From assembly GCA_029891385.1 (NCBI GenBank), contig CM057234.1, positions 22,368,350 to 22,432,349 on the forward strand: a DNA stretch of 64,000 nt, written 5' to 3'. Made by a program: the position numbers and the translations under genes. The notes under the pieces were generated by a model. That model did no database searches, was not told the origin of the DNA, and saw only the letters and a program-made list of their open reading frames with translations. Below, piece by piece: positions 10,807 through 22,962 of the stretch. The DNA comes from Erythroxylum novogranatense (lineage: Eukaryota > Streptophyta > Magnoliopsida > Malpighiales > Erythroxylaceae). How positions within the stretch are numbered: the stretch's first letter is position 1; every line of letters begins with the position of its first letter.

Positions 10807-11190
10807 AGACGTATCGTCTAGTGATGATGTATCATCTGGTGATGACGTGTCATCTAGTAAGGACACATCGTCTGGTGGGGATGTATCATCTAATGAGAAT
10901 GCATCATCAAGTGAGGACACATATTCTGATGAGAATGGTTCGTCTATTAATGAAGTATCGTCTAGTGATGACATGTCATCTGGTGAGGATATATCGTCTT
11001 ATGAGGACGCTTCATCTGGTGAGGACCCGTCGTCTAGTGAGGACGTTTCGTCTAGTGAAGACGATTCGTCTTATGAGGAATCTTTGTCTGGTGAGAATGT
11101 ATCATCTGGTGAGGATGCTTCATCTGGTGATGACATATCGTCTGTTGACGTCATATTGTCTGGTGATGACGTCATATTGTCTAATGCACT
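10807..11190 (+). repeat. 18-bp minisatellite, about 21 units (5' LTR)
   Basis: Consensus TCGTCTGGTGAGGACGTA with CGTC and GACG half-sites in each unit. The last units create TGACGTCA at 11146-11153 and 11167-11174. Because the period is a multiple of three, it leaves a 117-residue ORF of SSGEDV-type repeats, which I do not consider a gene. Confidence 0.92.
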
Positions 11191-12162
11191 ATTCATCTGA
11201 TCCTATCGTCTTGTCACATTTTTGACCCTATAGACGATTCAATTTCCCTTTGGAGTCTTCATAAAAGTTGTAGATCTAGAAGTTCTCTTTCGAATCATCT
11301 AAAAAACACCTCAATCTGAGTTCTCTAAAGAAAGTTATGCCATTTATCCAGAATAGGTTCAATATTATTGAGGACGGAACCTTATTTGATTCCTTCGGCC
11401 CAATATTTGTTATCTGACCTCTAAAAGAAGTAATCCCTAAGACAATAGATTCCTCACACAATGTGCTATCTCTCCACAAAAATTGGCAACATTTCGAATT
11501 GATTGGAAAAAAGTTTTGATTGAAGGAAAGTGAAGGAATCTGTTGGAATAGTATGAGCTGGTGTTATTTTACTGAACATACTTTGGCATTTTGAATATAT
11601 CTGCATCTATAGGGTTCCAACTAAGATTATTTTCAATGTGGAGTAAACTAGAGGTGTAGGGTTACAAATTATATAAAGAGGTCGAATTCTGATTCAGCCT
11701 CTAAGATGTTTAATTTCTGGATGAAAGTTGAGCATAGAATATTTGCTTCAGAATAAGAATGATTCGAAAAATAGGGCTTAACACTTACGATATTAGAGAA
11801 TGAAGATGAACCGAGGATGACTAATGAGGGTTAATTGGAATAACCATACATGGTAACAAGCACATTGGATTTTTAGGCATATCTTGAGCTACAGAGCTCT
11901 GAATAAGGTGGTTCTTGTTTCAAAATAAATGAGAGGCATAGAGCTACAATGTTTTTGAAGAAGTCAGATTGTGATTTGGTGTTTAACTGGTGTGGGCACA
12001 TCACCCTTGTGGGATGATGGCTAATGAGGGTTCATTGAAATAACCCTATAATAAAACCCGCTCATGCTTTATGACTTCGGATTGTTGGGCTTCGAAAATT
12101 ATAGAGTATTAGGCTCAAGTTCTTACAACTCCGATGTTGGGCTCCGAAAGCGGGGTCCAACA

Positions 12163-12180
12163 GTTATAGTATCAGAGCCC
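12163..12180 (+). other. Primer binding site, tRNA-Met type
   Basis: GTTATAGTATCAGAGCCC directly after the LTR; it differs from TGGTATCAGAGC at the start by TA for TG. Confidence 0.75.
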
Positions 12181-15100
12181 AAAATTAGGATCTTACATGA
12201 ACATTTTTGGAAATATGTATCAAGTTACATTTATTTTGACATGTTTTAGCATGAAGCAGCAACTGATCCTTAGTCAAGATTCATATGTATGAGTTACATG
12301 CATGAGTAATTGTTAAGAGTTGAGTTTGACCTAATAGAATTAATAAGAAAAATGATGCTCTGCTATTACATAAGAAAATGAAAGTTGTAGATAATTAGAA
12401 ATGGGAAATAGTACCTAGTTAAATATGATAGATAATGAGTCAATGTATTTGTATTGATGGAATTGAATATGACATCAATATTGTACGGTGAAGGTGTACC
12501 CTTGAATGTGATATGGATGTGAATATATTAGCATAGATTGTTTGAGGAAAATAGGGAGACAAGTAGAAATGATGAGATTGAAGTGTACAAGTAGAATGTA
12601 AGGAAAACATAAATTGCTATGTCTTAAGAAGATGAAATTGGAACCTAAGTGGTTGTTTCATTAATATGACAAGAGTTATGATCCTCCATAAGAATGTGTT
12701 AGTGGAATTGAGATCAGAATTTTATGATGATTATACATCTATAATTTTGAATCAATGGCGAATATACATATGTAAGATGTAATATGAAGGTTAATTGGAA
12801 GATGAGATGAATGATAGCGATATATGTACAAGTTCAAAAGGTCAAGTCGAATTGTTATTGTGAGTACCTATCTGATAATGAGATGATATAGGAAGCAATC
12901 TATGACTTAGTGGATATTTGTTAGTCAGAGTTCCCATAGTTTAAAGTCTAAGAGGAACTAGAGTAACACATGAAAGTGTTTATAATGATCAATCGGGGAT
13001 AGATTGAAATTGTAGATAATGTCACAATGAGTAATGAATTTGAAGATAAAGAGAAGAATATCGTCTAGGATCAATGGAGATTAAAGTATCAATCGTGTAA
13101 GATATAAAATTTTGAATTGATGGAGATAAATATGTGGACAAAATGGGATGATTTGATGATGCACACCTAAGCATATGTGACAGTAATTATGTCTACTACT
13201 TCATTGAGCTTTGCTTATTAGAATATTATGACCTTGTAAGAACGATAGAAATTGGTCTTCTCGAGGTATTAAGAATAGCTGATAATGTGATGAGGATAAT
13301 AGATGATTGATAAAGATTGCATGAACAGTATAGATGATAGTACCAAGAAACCCTCTTTCGAAGAAGAATTTCAATGAGTTAGATTAAGAAGATCAGATAG
13401 TTTATGTTAAAAATGATTAACGAAAGTACAAATCAGAAATGAATCCGTAATGATTCAAAAGTAAATATTGGAGTCATATCCCTAGCAGAGACTTAAGCAT
13501 GAAATGTAGACTATGCTATAGAGAGTGTATGTATTATGTTTGATGTAATGTATCCAACTATGGGATTGAATTCTTGAAATTGAGGTGGCATTATTGCTAA
13601 TAAGAGGAGTGTGTAGGTTCATGTTACACTCCATGTAAACATGTTCGAGAGATACAAATTTGACGTAATGAATGTATTACAAACACTGAAAGCAAAGATT
13701 GAAAATAAATTGAAATGTATGGAGAAACTAGTATGAATAAGCAAACATTAGAAAAATTCAATGTGAAATTAAATGAAATTGAATGAATTGAGAAAATCAT
13801 TCGAAAAAGGAAGTCAATTGGAAAATGGAAAATAATGTGAGACAATGCTACCTTTTTGAGGAATTAGTTATTTAAGGAATTATAAGAACTAATCATAGGC
13901 ATATAGAGTTTTATAATAATTGTTTGAAGTTAGCATTTGCCCCGACAGTACTATGGTATTGAAGATTAAAACAATCCAAGCAAAATTTTGATGATGTATT
14001 AAAGGTATTCGAAAAGTTGAGAAGAATAGTTTGAATACGTGAAGAAAAGCGTGTAAAGCGTATGAGTTATGAAAGTAAAGAGAATTTTGAGGAATTATAC
14101 TGATATTAATTATATCGTATAGATTTGGAGATTTTATAATATACAATGATGTTGTATAAGAGATTTGGATAAAATCCAATGCAACATAATAAATTGATTT
14201 CATATATATGGAGACAACTAAAAGTCCTATGAGTTGATTATTCGATACATGATTTAGAGCTGCTATACTAGTAATTACTCTGAAAGTTTGGAGATGGTAT
14301 ATATAGGAAGATCTTGGATATATATATATATATATACATGTACGGATCATAAAACTTTGAGGAAGTTATTGAGCTGAACAAAATTGAATATAAGACTAAG
14401 ACAATGGATATAAGTACTGAAAGACTTTGGTTGTACAAATGAGTAATTCCAAGTAAAGTTAGTGTTATATATGATAAATTAAGCAAAAATTTGATATTGA
14501 AGTTATCAGATCTAGTGCAAAAAAGGAACATAGAATGTGGAGTTGAATTTTTGGCAAATCAAAGTACTATTTTTTATGGAATTAAAGATCGATTTCATAT
14601 GAAAGGATTAACCAAGCCTAAATTGAGGATTCAGAAATTCAGAATCGTATTGAAAAACTTACTAAGAAATTTAAAACATATTTGAATTTTGGGATCAAAT
14701 AGGAAGAATGATACATTGTGATTGAAATAAGAAATATATGTACCGATAAAGATGATTGAGCAAAGAGATTGTTAGAAAAGTACAAATGGTAACTTAAGTT
14801 ATACATCCTAGTAGGAATACACCGGGACATTATTTAGCGACTAAGAATGTCGAATCAAGTGAGTGAATGTTTGAATTGCCGACAGTCTTAACTGTCAAAG
14901 ATATGTTTAAGGCTTATAGTTTGAAGTTCATAGGAACATGAGATCCATGTATAGTTCTATTTGACTTCAAGCATCACAATCATTATCATGGTGATTTCAT
15001 TGGAATACTGTATAAGGAGTTAGATGACAAAAAGAGTCATCCGCCTCTTTATTAGGATGAATAGGGCCAAGGATGGTCAAAAACAAGAATTAATTGGATA

Positions 15101-15667
15101 TGTTACTGATAAGTGAAATTGATCAATATTAGAAATTAAGTGATTCAGGAAAGATGTGGATCAACGCCAAAGGCATGGAATACAGTAAGATAGACATAAG
15201 AGTTAAGTGTACTGACGCTATAGTGATGTGAATTATTTAGTGAAAGATAAATTATCTCTGAAAGTATCACTATGCTAAGGTGTGCTCAGGCTAGGAAAAA
15301 TGATTAGCTAAGCCCAACATGAATAGGTTTGTATGAAATGGTTATGAGAAATGCTACTGAAGAAAGATGTCTTAGATTTGTAATGTGATATATGTGGGTA
15401 TGCTAAGAAATATTGATATAATATGATATTGTTGTTATCGACACAGGAAGTGGAAAATTGTGAGTAATCTAAAATATATTGAGGGAATAGATAAGATAGT
15501 GTGATATCTGAATAATTCATGGAAGGATTGATTGAATTAGTTAACTAGGGTGATTTGAAAGAAATGATTCGAGTGATGGAGTTAAATGAAAAACGGAGGA
15601 GCACAAGAGGAAGCATACCCCTACCCTTATATCAGTCAGGTAAAAATTTCAAGGACGAAATTCTTTA

Positions 15668-15681
15668 AAGAGGGGGAGAAA
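15668..15681 (+). other. Polypurine tract
   Basis: AAGAGGGGGAGAAA immediately before the 3' LTR. Confidence 0.85.
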
Positions 15682-17293
15682 TGTTGGCCCCCAAATTTCT
15701 TTTCTTGATGAATAAGCATGATTTAAATGATTTTTGAGGTTTTGATGTATTAAATTTTTCGAGTTAACTATTATGTCAAAGTTAGTAAGATTTATTGAAT
15801 GGGTAAGTGGAATTAAAGTGTTAAGGTTATAAGAATGTTCAAGGGTGTTCTTGGCAAGACACTTAAGGATAAAGAGCATAAGGCATATAAGGGAGGGTAA
15901 AATGGACATTGCACACTCATTAAGGGTAGGATTGGAAGAGGAAAATGTGGTCTTACATTTAAGAGAAGGAGAAAACGTGGATTGGGATAGAAGAAGAGAA
16001 GTAAGAAAGAAAAAGAAGAGAGATTTCAATGGTTGAGAGAAAAGAAGAAAAAATAAGCTAGGGTTCAATTTTCTTAGCCTTCAAGAGAGATTTTGAGGTT
16101 GTTCAACAAGGGAAAAAACGTAGAGGAAGAGAAGAGCTTCCATTTGAGCCAAAGATCTCTTCATTTGGTGAAGAATTAAGGAAATCAAAAAAGGCAAGAG
16201 AAGCAAGAATAGAGACATTTTAGGCAAGCCTATAAGTAAGGAAATCAAGGTGGGTACATGTTTATAATAGCGTAAATGAGCCACAAATGCTTTTCCAAAT
16301 CAAGAAAATAAAATGATTTCAATTACTTCATAAGTGGTGCATTTGTCTGAAAGATTTGAAAAATCTTTATATGTTTGGTATATAAATTTTGTTGATGAAT
16401 CTCAAAATGAAGAAGGAAATGCTTTGAAACATTTTTTGTAGTGCTTTGAAACATGTCATGGCATTTTGTATGAATGAAAAGATGTGAAAGCATGAAATTA
16501 TGAACATATGATAAAATGATTTGAGCATGGTTAAGTGCTTTTGTTTGGGAAAGAGTGGAACCATTTTGTTCATCACGTGCACATCGAAAAGAGTCTTCTC
16601 CCGACTGCCAGTTTGGGTATATGAGCTCCGAAAAGTGAACTCATTCTATTCATGGGGTAAACCTCGATTTCTCAATTTTGTTTCCATGGAACCCTCGAGC
16701 CATCTAATTGTGCATTGCATCTTTGAATTGTTAAGAATGGTGCATAATTGAGTGTTATGCTTGACGGTGAAATGTACATGCTATGTTTATGCAATGATGT
16801 GTAATTATGAGTTTTGAGCTAGACTTGAGAATTTAAGAACTATGCATTTTATGAATTCAACGTGACTTTTCTATAATAAATGAACTTTTCAAAGGTTTTG
16901 CTTGTTTTTCCATTATAAACTGTTACCTATGAGCTTTCAAGCTCACCCCCCTTTTCATCCCATCTTCAGGTAATAGCTAAGAGATCAAGTGATCAAGAGC
17001 CTAAGGGAATTTCTCCAAATTTGCTTATTTTGTATTTTAAGTTGATTTGGAAAAGCAACAAGTTTGTTTGTTCAAAGAGCTTTTGTAATTTGAGATTTTG
17101 AGACGATGATGTAATGTGGCTTGGAATGCCATTAAAGATTTGTAAAACTTTATTCTTTTGATGTTAATGAAATGTGAATGGTGCATGGATGACGTGAGTT
17201 AAAATTAGACATACGTGAAGAAGTAATCAACTTGAGTTGATGATTTTGAAACATAAATATATATATATATATATATATATATGATTTTGAAAC

Positions 17294-17325
<32 letters not shown>

Positions 17326-19034
17326 GGATAAGTGAGACGTCATGGAAAGGAAGATAGGAATTATGATTGATCATATGTAATTGAAGGTGATGAAACAAAT
17401 GAGTTCAGATTTGAAAATTTAATGAAATCATTTTGGTAGCCAAATGGTTATGCTCAGGACATTCCAAGTATACACAGTGCAAAATTTCAAGACTTCCATA
17501 AGGGAAAATAATTCATGTTTTGACTTTAGGGAAAAATCTAGATTAATCTAGGTTGAATTTGACAAAAATGTTTTCATAGAAGTTGTAGTTTGTCGTTTTA
17601 GCTTTCCAGCGCTATAAAGTATGCAATTTTTAAATATCGGAGTCAAATGTTATGGTCCTTATAAGTGGAGATGCTCAAGAATATAGGACGTATCGTTTGG
17701 TGATGATGTATCATCTAGTGATGATGTGTTGTCTGGTGAGGACGCATCATCTTATGGGGACGTATCATCTGGTGGGGACGGATCATCTGATGAGGACTCA
17801 TCGTGTGGTGAAGACGCTTCGTCTGGTGAAGATGCTTCGTTTGATGATGACGTATCCTCTGGTCAAGACGTATCGTCTGATGAGGACGATTCGTCTAGTG
17901 AGAATGTATCATCTGGTAAGAACGCTTCATCTCGTGAGGACATATCGTCTAGTAAGGATGCTTCATCTGGTGATGACGTATCGTCTGGTAAGGTCATATC
18001 GTCTGGTGATGACATCATATCGTCTGGTGATCACGTCATATCGTCTGGTGATCACGTCATATCATCTGATGTAATGTTCATCTAATCTTATCGTCTGGTC
18101 ACATTTTTGACCCTATAGATGATCAAATTTCACTTCAGAGTCTTAAAGGAAGTTGTATATCCAGAAGTTCTCTTTCGAACCATCCAAAGAAAACCTCAAT
18201 TAGAGTTATCTAAAGAAAGTTATGCTATTTGTCCTGAACAAGTTCAATATAATTGAGGACGGAACCTTGTTTGATTCCTTTGGCCCAATCTTTCTTATCT
18301 GACCTCTAAACGAAGTGATCCTTGAGACAATAGATTCCCCACTCATTGTATTATCTCTTCAGAAAAATTGGAAACATTCTGAATTGATTGGAAAAAAGTT
18401 TTGAATGAAGGAAAGTGAAGGAATCTGTTGGAATAGTATGAGCTGGTGTTATTTTACTAAACATGCTTCGGCATTTTGAATATATCTAGACCTATAGGGT
18501 TCCGACTGAGATGATTTTCAATTTGGAGTAAAGTAGAGGCATAGGTTTACAAATTATATGAAGAGGTCAAATTTTGATTCAGCCTCTAAGATGTTCAATA
18601 TCTGGATGGAATTTGAGTATAGAATATTTGCTTCAGTATAAGAATGATTCAGAAAATAGGGCCCGACAGTTACGGTATCAGAGAATGAAGATGAACCGAG
18701 GATGATTAATGAGGGTTAATTGGAATAAACATGCATGGTAACAAGCGCATTGGATTTTTAGGCATATCTTGAACTATAGAACTCCGAATGAGGTAGCTCT
18801 TGTTTCAAAATAAACTAGAGGCATAGAGCTACAATTGTTTTGAAGAAGTCAATTTGTGATTTGGTATTTAACTGGTGTGGGAACATCACCCTTATGGGAT
18901 GATGGCTGATGAAGGTTCATTGAAATAACTCTATAAGGAAACCCGCTCACACTTTATGACTCCGGATTGTTGAGCTCCAGAAACTACAGGGTATTAGGCT
19001 CATGTTCTCACGACTCCAATGTTGGGCTCCAACA
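15682..19034 (+). repeat. 3' LTR (3353 bp) of the LARD-like element
   Basis: It aligns along its whole length with 8645-12162. It has the same leader, donor (GT at 16236), shared module (16530-16740), hairpin GAGCTTTCAAGCTC (16931-16944, a perfect 6-bp stem) and CAG at 16967. Differences are a single copy of the 186-bp unit, a different minisatellite, and loss of about 16 bp near the end, where TGGGCTCC joins AACA directly. Confidence 0.9.
17690..18080 (+). repeat. 18-bp minisatellite, about 21 units (3' LTR)
   Basis: Same unit as at 10807-11190. The last units differ: GATCACGTCATATCGTCTG occurs twice instead of the perfect TGACGTCA. Confidence 0.9.
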
Positions 19035-20613
19035 CATATTTTCAGATCAATTTTCATGGCCATTTTAACACATAAAATGAGATATTTAGGTAATACATTC
19101 TCTATAAAAAATTATGTCTTAAGTTTCTAATGACACCAATTGGTTCAGTACTCTACAAGTTATGCATAAAATACTTCCTACTATTCTCAAATTGCAACAA
19201 CATCTAGTACTCAACTTCAAGTCAAATTTCAAAGCCCTTAAGGACATAATTCAAATTCAATTTCTGCATGAAAATTGTATCCATGTCTATAATTTAATAA
19301 AAATTAAAAATAATACCATTTGGATGTCTACATAGCAAGATATGTCTAAAATACAAATGCATGTTCAATGGTAACACTCCATCTAACATATTCCAGCAAA
19401 CTTCATCATCATTTTCATCCTATTTCATCTCTTTGCTTAGTCTATCAATTCTAGCTTATGTCCTCATTATTTCCTCTTCATTTCTACCTCCATTTTAGCG
19501 CAATATCAATCCCAAACAATTCATATTCTATGATTGATCATTAAAACCAAAAATAGAACATATCATATACACACATTCATCATGTTTTATACACACATAT
19601 CTTACTGCATTATCACATTTATTTCACTTCTAAACTATCACACTAAAATTTAAAACATGATCTCTTTACTATTACTCATCATACACTCAAAGAAACAAGA
19701 CATCAATATTCTCATTCTTCATCGAGGATGCATATATATAATGACCACTATTCTTATGATCATTTCATATTAATTAATCACCATATTTGTTTCATATTTA
19801 TACAACTTATGAGAAGTAACATGTTACTTACTTGCTAAAACTCCAAGTTCTTCAAAAACACCAAGAAGCCCTAACTTCTCATACAACCCACGTGCATCAT
19901 CATAGAGGTTGGGAGGTTTAGGTTTTCTTGAGGAAAATGAAGAAGATAACAAGGTGAGAGTAGCAAGTGAAAGATGAGAGAGCTAGTTCAACTTGAATGA
20001 AGATTGGTGAGAAAATTCATAGAGGTGAAGAAGAAAGCAAGATTCAAGACAATTAAAATGGTCTTTCAATGTTAAAGAATCATAAGTGAGTGAGTGGCAT
20101 GGCAAGTCAAATGTCACCACCTCATGGTTCCCTTTAATAACTAGTATATTTTTCCAAAATTTCTACTCCAATGGTCTCCCGATTTTCTATGACATATGTC
20201 ATTAAATCCCAATGTCATTTACAAAAATTTTCACTGCCATTTGACTCTTATTTCTACTACCATTTATCAATTGTCTTGCCATTTGGCATTTTTTTAGTCC
20301 AAAAATACCCAAAATTTCATAAATTTCCTAAATTTCACCAAAAATTGTATATCAACAATCATTATCACCAAAAAAAATTTCAACACATATAATCCATAAT
20401 TCTCAATATAATCACATTTATAAATCCATTATACCTAAAAAATGTCTATGCATGCATATACAATCATTTTAATGTGTGCAATAATTAACATTCACATGTG
20501 TGTGCATGTTATATTATCCATGAGCATGAAATATACTTTCTAACTTCTCAATAAACTCTCATGAATACTATTCTAGGGTTCTAACCCTTAACATGGGATA
20601 ACGTGATGTTACA
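19035..20613 (-). repeat. Truncated giant LTR, minus strand
   Basis: In plus-strand view it ends GGGATAACGTGATGTTACA, like the ends of the other giant LTRs, preceded by a CTAACCC motif. Around 19840-20100 is the leader-like region (CTTGCTAAAACTCCAAGTTC, then GAAGAAGA). Its left end is missing and abuts the LTR end at 19034. No coding signal; the small ORFs here are chance. Confidence 0.65.
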
Positions 20614-21864
20614 ATTAGGATAAGAAGCTAAACATATGATATTTAGTATAATTTAATTTTAGAACCTTTTCTAAAAGCAATAGGTGAAATTAAGCTTTTA
20701 TTTGACTTTCGAATAGATATTTGTTTAAGAGACACTAACTCAATAATAATAGGCTTGGACTGAGATCTACTTAGTTGATCTTCAATTTTAGATTTGCCTT
20801 CGAGTTGGATTCTTAACCACGCTGCAAGCCATCTGTTCTTTTATGTCCTTATGGATATTTTCTGCTGAAAAAAGAAGTCCCCTTTAAGACTATGTTCATC
20901 TAACCTTGCACATATTTCATTCTTTTCCTAAGGATGAATTTGTAAGGGCATTATAGATGGATCTTTATTTCCATTATTTGAGACATCATTAGTTTCCAAA
21001 TCAAGATTATAGAAAAGATCCACATTATTGTCAATGTCGACCATAGTCTCATTTTCCTTACGAATATTAAAAACTAAATATTCGCTAGATATCTCCCCAA
21101 AAAGATGACGTGAGGGAAAAAAAGGTTTACCTTAAAAAAGGTGACACTGGTGGAGATAAAAAAAATCTTTTGGACATTGAATCAAAGCACTTATACCCTT
21201 TTTTAGTGGAAGGATAACTAATAAAAAAACATTTCACATCTTACGATTAAGTTTTCCCTGATTGCTTTCATAAATATGAACAAATGTAGTACACCCAATG
21301 CTTTAAGTGGAAGATTATATGATAACCAAGATAAAGGAAAGCATTTATTAAAATAATTAAGAGGGGATTGAAACTTTAAAACTTTTGAAGAAATCCATTT
21401 TTCAAATATATAGCTATTAGGATGGCCTCACCCCATAAGCAATTAGGAGCATTAATTAAGAACATTAAAGATCTTACAATTTCTAATAGATTTTTTATTT
21501 TCCCTCTCTACTATTCCACTTTTTATTGAGTGTTAATGTATGAACTTTGATGAATAATATCTTTTTAATAAAAATCCTTAAAATCTTGTTAAAATATTCT
21601 TTTCCATTATCATTTCTAAAACTTCAATCCCGTGTGAAAGCGTGTTTAGATCATTTTATAGAAATCTTGAAACATGCCCTTAACATCTAATAACAATAAC
21701 TTTTTAATAAAAAATTCCTTAAAATCTTGTTGAAATATTAATTTCTATTATCATTTCTAAGATCTTGAATCCTAGTTTTAAAATGTGTTTAGAACATCTT
21801 ATAAACTCTTAAAACAAACTATCAACATCCGATTTATCATTAAGTAAAATTACGTAATTAATTA
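20614..21864 (-). pseudogene. Old Ty1/copia integrase-to-RT linker, minus strand
   Basis: On the minus strand, heavily interrupted, one can read in order: LMLLIAYGVRPS, LKALGVLHLFIFMKAIRENL, and FFISYPSTKKGISALIQCPKDFF. These match the copia integrase C-terminal block (LFGCTCFVH...KLDPRAVKCIFLGYS...KGYKCYDP...FFVS). Then comes a linker ending SPIAFRKGS, like the SLPIALRKGTR that precedes copia RT. The N-terminal half of the integrase lies at 45120-about 45560, on the far side of the 23-kb SIRE-type insertion. The distal end is cut at 20613 by the giant LTR. The type is copia other than SIRE (Tork-like by pattern). No working enzyme is possible. Confidence 0.75.
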
Positions 21865-22905
21865 TGTTAAGTCCAAATGACTTTACTTATATATGATTTT
21901 GATGTATAACAAAAGAGCAAAATAAAAAGAAAAGACTTACGATTTAAGTCGCATGCACGAAGTCGAGACATACGCATAAAGGAACACAGTATTTAATGAC
22001 AAACAGAGACATGACGCAGATGCAAATAGTAAAGCGAGCCTTGACGCGATGCGAACAAGTAAAAGCATACGTATTTAAGTAAAAGCAAACATGATTTAAG
22101 TAAAAGCAGATGCGAGCGAAGCACATTTATAAAATACGATTTAAGTAAAGCGTATACGCATTTAAGTAAAAGCAGATGCGACGCAGTAAACACGTATTTA
22201 TAAAATACAAACGAAGAAAAACAGATGCGGAATTCGAAAAGAAGACGAAAGAGTCAGTTCGAGTTAGTTACAGAACTCAACTGATTAACCGTTTCTTTTA
22301 AAGATTCAAGAAACAAGAATCAAGAAACAAGAATCAAGAAGCAGTTCAAGACAAAGGCTATAAATACAAGTCGAAGTCGAAGATTGCAAAGTTAGACAAG
22401 TTAATCAAAATTAGACAACGTGATCGTAAAAGCATTCTGTTCAATTAGCTGAGAGCTATCTTACTGTAACAAGTGACAAACACTTTTTCTGAGAGAAAAT
22501 AGTGCAGATAGACTGCAGAGGCTAAGTGTGAAAGAATACTGGTTGTAGAGACCTGAAGAGGCTCGAAAAGAATACTTGTAACGTTGAAAGAGATAGTGGA
22601 AATCTCAGAAGAAACTCTGAGGACTGGACGTAGCCCACGGTTTGGGGTGAACCAGGATAAAACACTGTGTCAACCACTCTCACTCTCTATCTCTATTTTA
22701 GTTTCAAGTCTTATCATTACTTAATCAGTAAATAAAGTTTTCAAAAGTTTTGATTAATTAGAGTCTATCGAAAGTTCTGTAAAGAATTTCTATTTCTAAC
22801 AAACAGTTTTGAAAGAAGTATCAAAAGGGAATACACAGATCAACCCCCCTTCTCGTGTATTCTATATCGTTTTATAAGTATTATATTAACGTATGATTCA
22901 CTTCA
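21865..22905 (+). repeat. 5' LTR of SIRE-type copia copy 2 (1041 bp)
   Basis: TGTTAAGTCC...TTCACTTCA. The last 650 bp are nearly identical to the 3' LTR, whereas the upstream array (about 21935-22230) differs strongly. In the array TTTAAGTAAAGC-type motifs recur at 22057, 22074, 22095, 22140 and 22161. TATA box at 22359-22366. Confidence 0.93.
22359..22366 (+). promoter_or_regulatory. TATA box of the SIRE-type 5' LTR
   Basis: TATAAATA preceded by GACAAAGGC and followed by CAAGTCGAAGTCGAAG; identical in the 3' LTR. Confidence 0.8.
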
Positions 22906-22907
22906 AT

Positions 22908-22920
22908 TGGTATCAGAACC
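22908..22920 (+). other. Primer binding site, tRNA-Met type
   Basis: TGGTATCAGAACC two bases after the LTR end; initiator tRNA-Met is the usual primer for this group. Confidence 0.9.
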
Positions 22921-22962
22921 TGGTATCCAAGGATCACTTTAGCAAAGTGTGGATCAAAGATA

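Larger units (their letters stand above)
8645..12162 (+). repeat. 5' LTR (3518 bp) of the LARD-like element
   Basis: TGTTGGACTC...GGTCCAACA. From 5' to 3' it holds CATATAAGG (TATA-like, about 8849), a GA-rich leader, a splice donor AAGTAAGG (GT at 9199), a cross-family module (9466-9665), a hairpin GAGCCTTCAAGCTC (9863-9876), an acceptor CAG at 9899, a (TA)n(TG)n microsatellite, a 186-bp tandem duplication, and an 18-bp minisatellite. After that come AAGTTGTAG / AGTTATG type degenerate repeats (10690-10770, 11265-11345). Confidence 0.9.
12163..15681 (+). pseudogene. Decayed gypsy pol core of the LARD-like element
   Basis: About 3.5 kb, AT-rich, with no long frame. RNase H can be traced at 14240-14480: HDLELL, then ITLKVWRWYI, then DHKTLRKLLS*TKLNIRLRQW and VLKDFGCTNE. 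These line up in order with [19 protein letters not shown]...[21 protein letters not shown] of the gypsy copy at 33216-34460. The tail at 15640-15680 lines up with that element's last codons and 3' end. The core is about 1.4 kb shorter than the coding core of that element; the missing part is mostly 5' of RNase H, where gag should be. Other parts could not be assigned by eye. Confidence 0.65.
8645..19034 (+). mobile_element. LARD-like gypsy derivative with 3.4-3.5 kb LTRs
   Basis: The LTRs are 8645-12162 and 15682-19034, and the core is 12163-15681. The core starts with a tRNA-Met type primer site and ends with the gypsy-style tail AATTTCAAGGACGAAATT plus AGAGGGGGAGAA. The coding content is badly decayed; RNase H can still be traced. 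The size ratio (LTRs together twice the core) is that of large retrotransposon derivatives. No TSD is visible (TACCC on the left, CATAT on the right) and the right LTR lacks about 16 bp at its very end, so the right boundary has been rearranged. Confidence 0.85.

Noticed and set aside
10807..11190. CRISPR-like regular repeats
   Set aside because: Units are contiguous 18-mers without unique spacers, in a plant LTR.
10847..11200. 117-residue plus-strand ORF rich in SSGED repeats (and 17726-18085)
   Set aside because: It is the in-frame reading of an 18-bp minisatellite in an LTR, with stretches open in several frames at once; no start context or homologue recognised.
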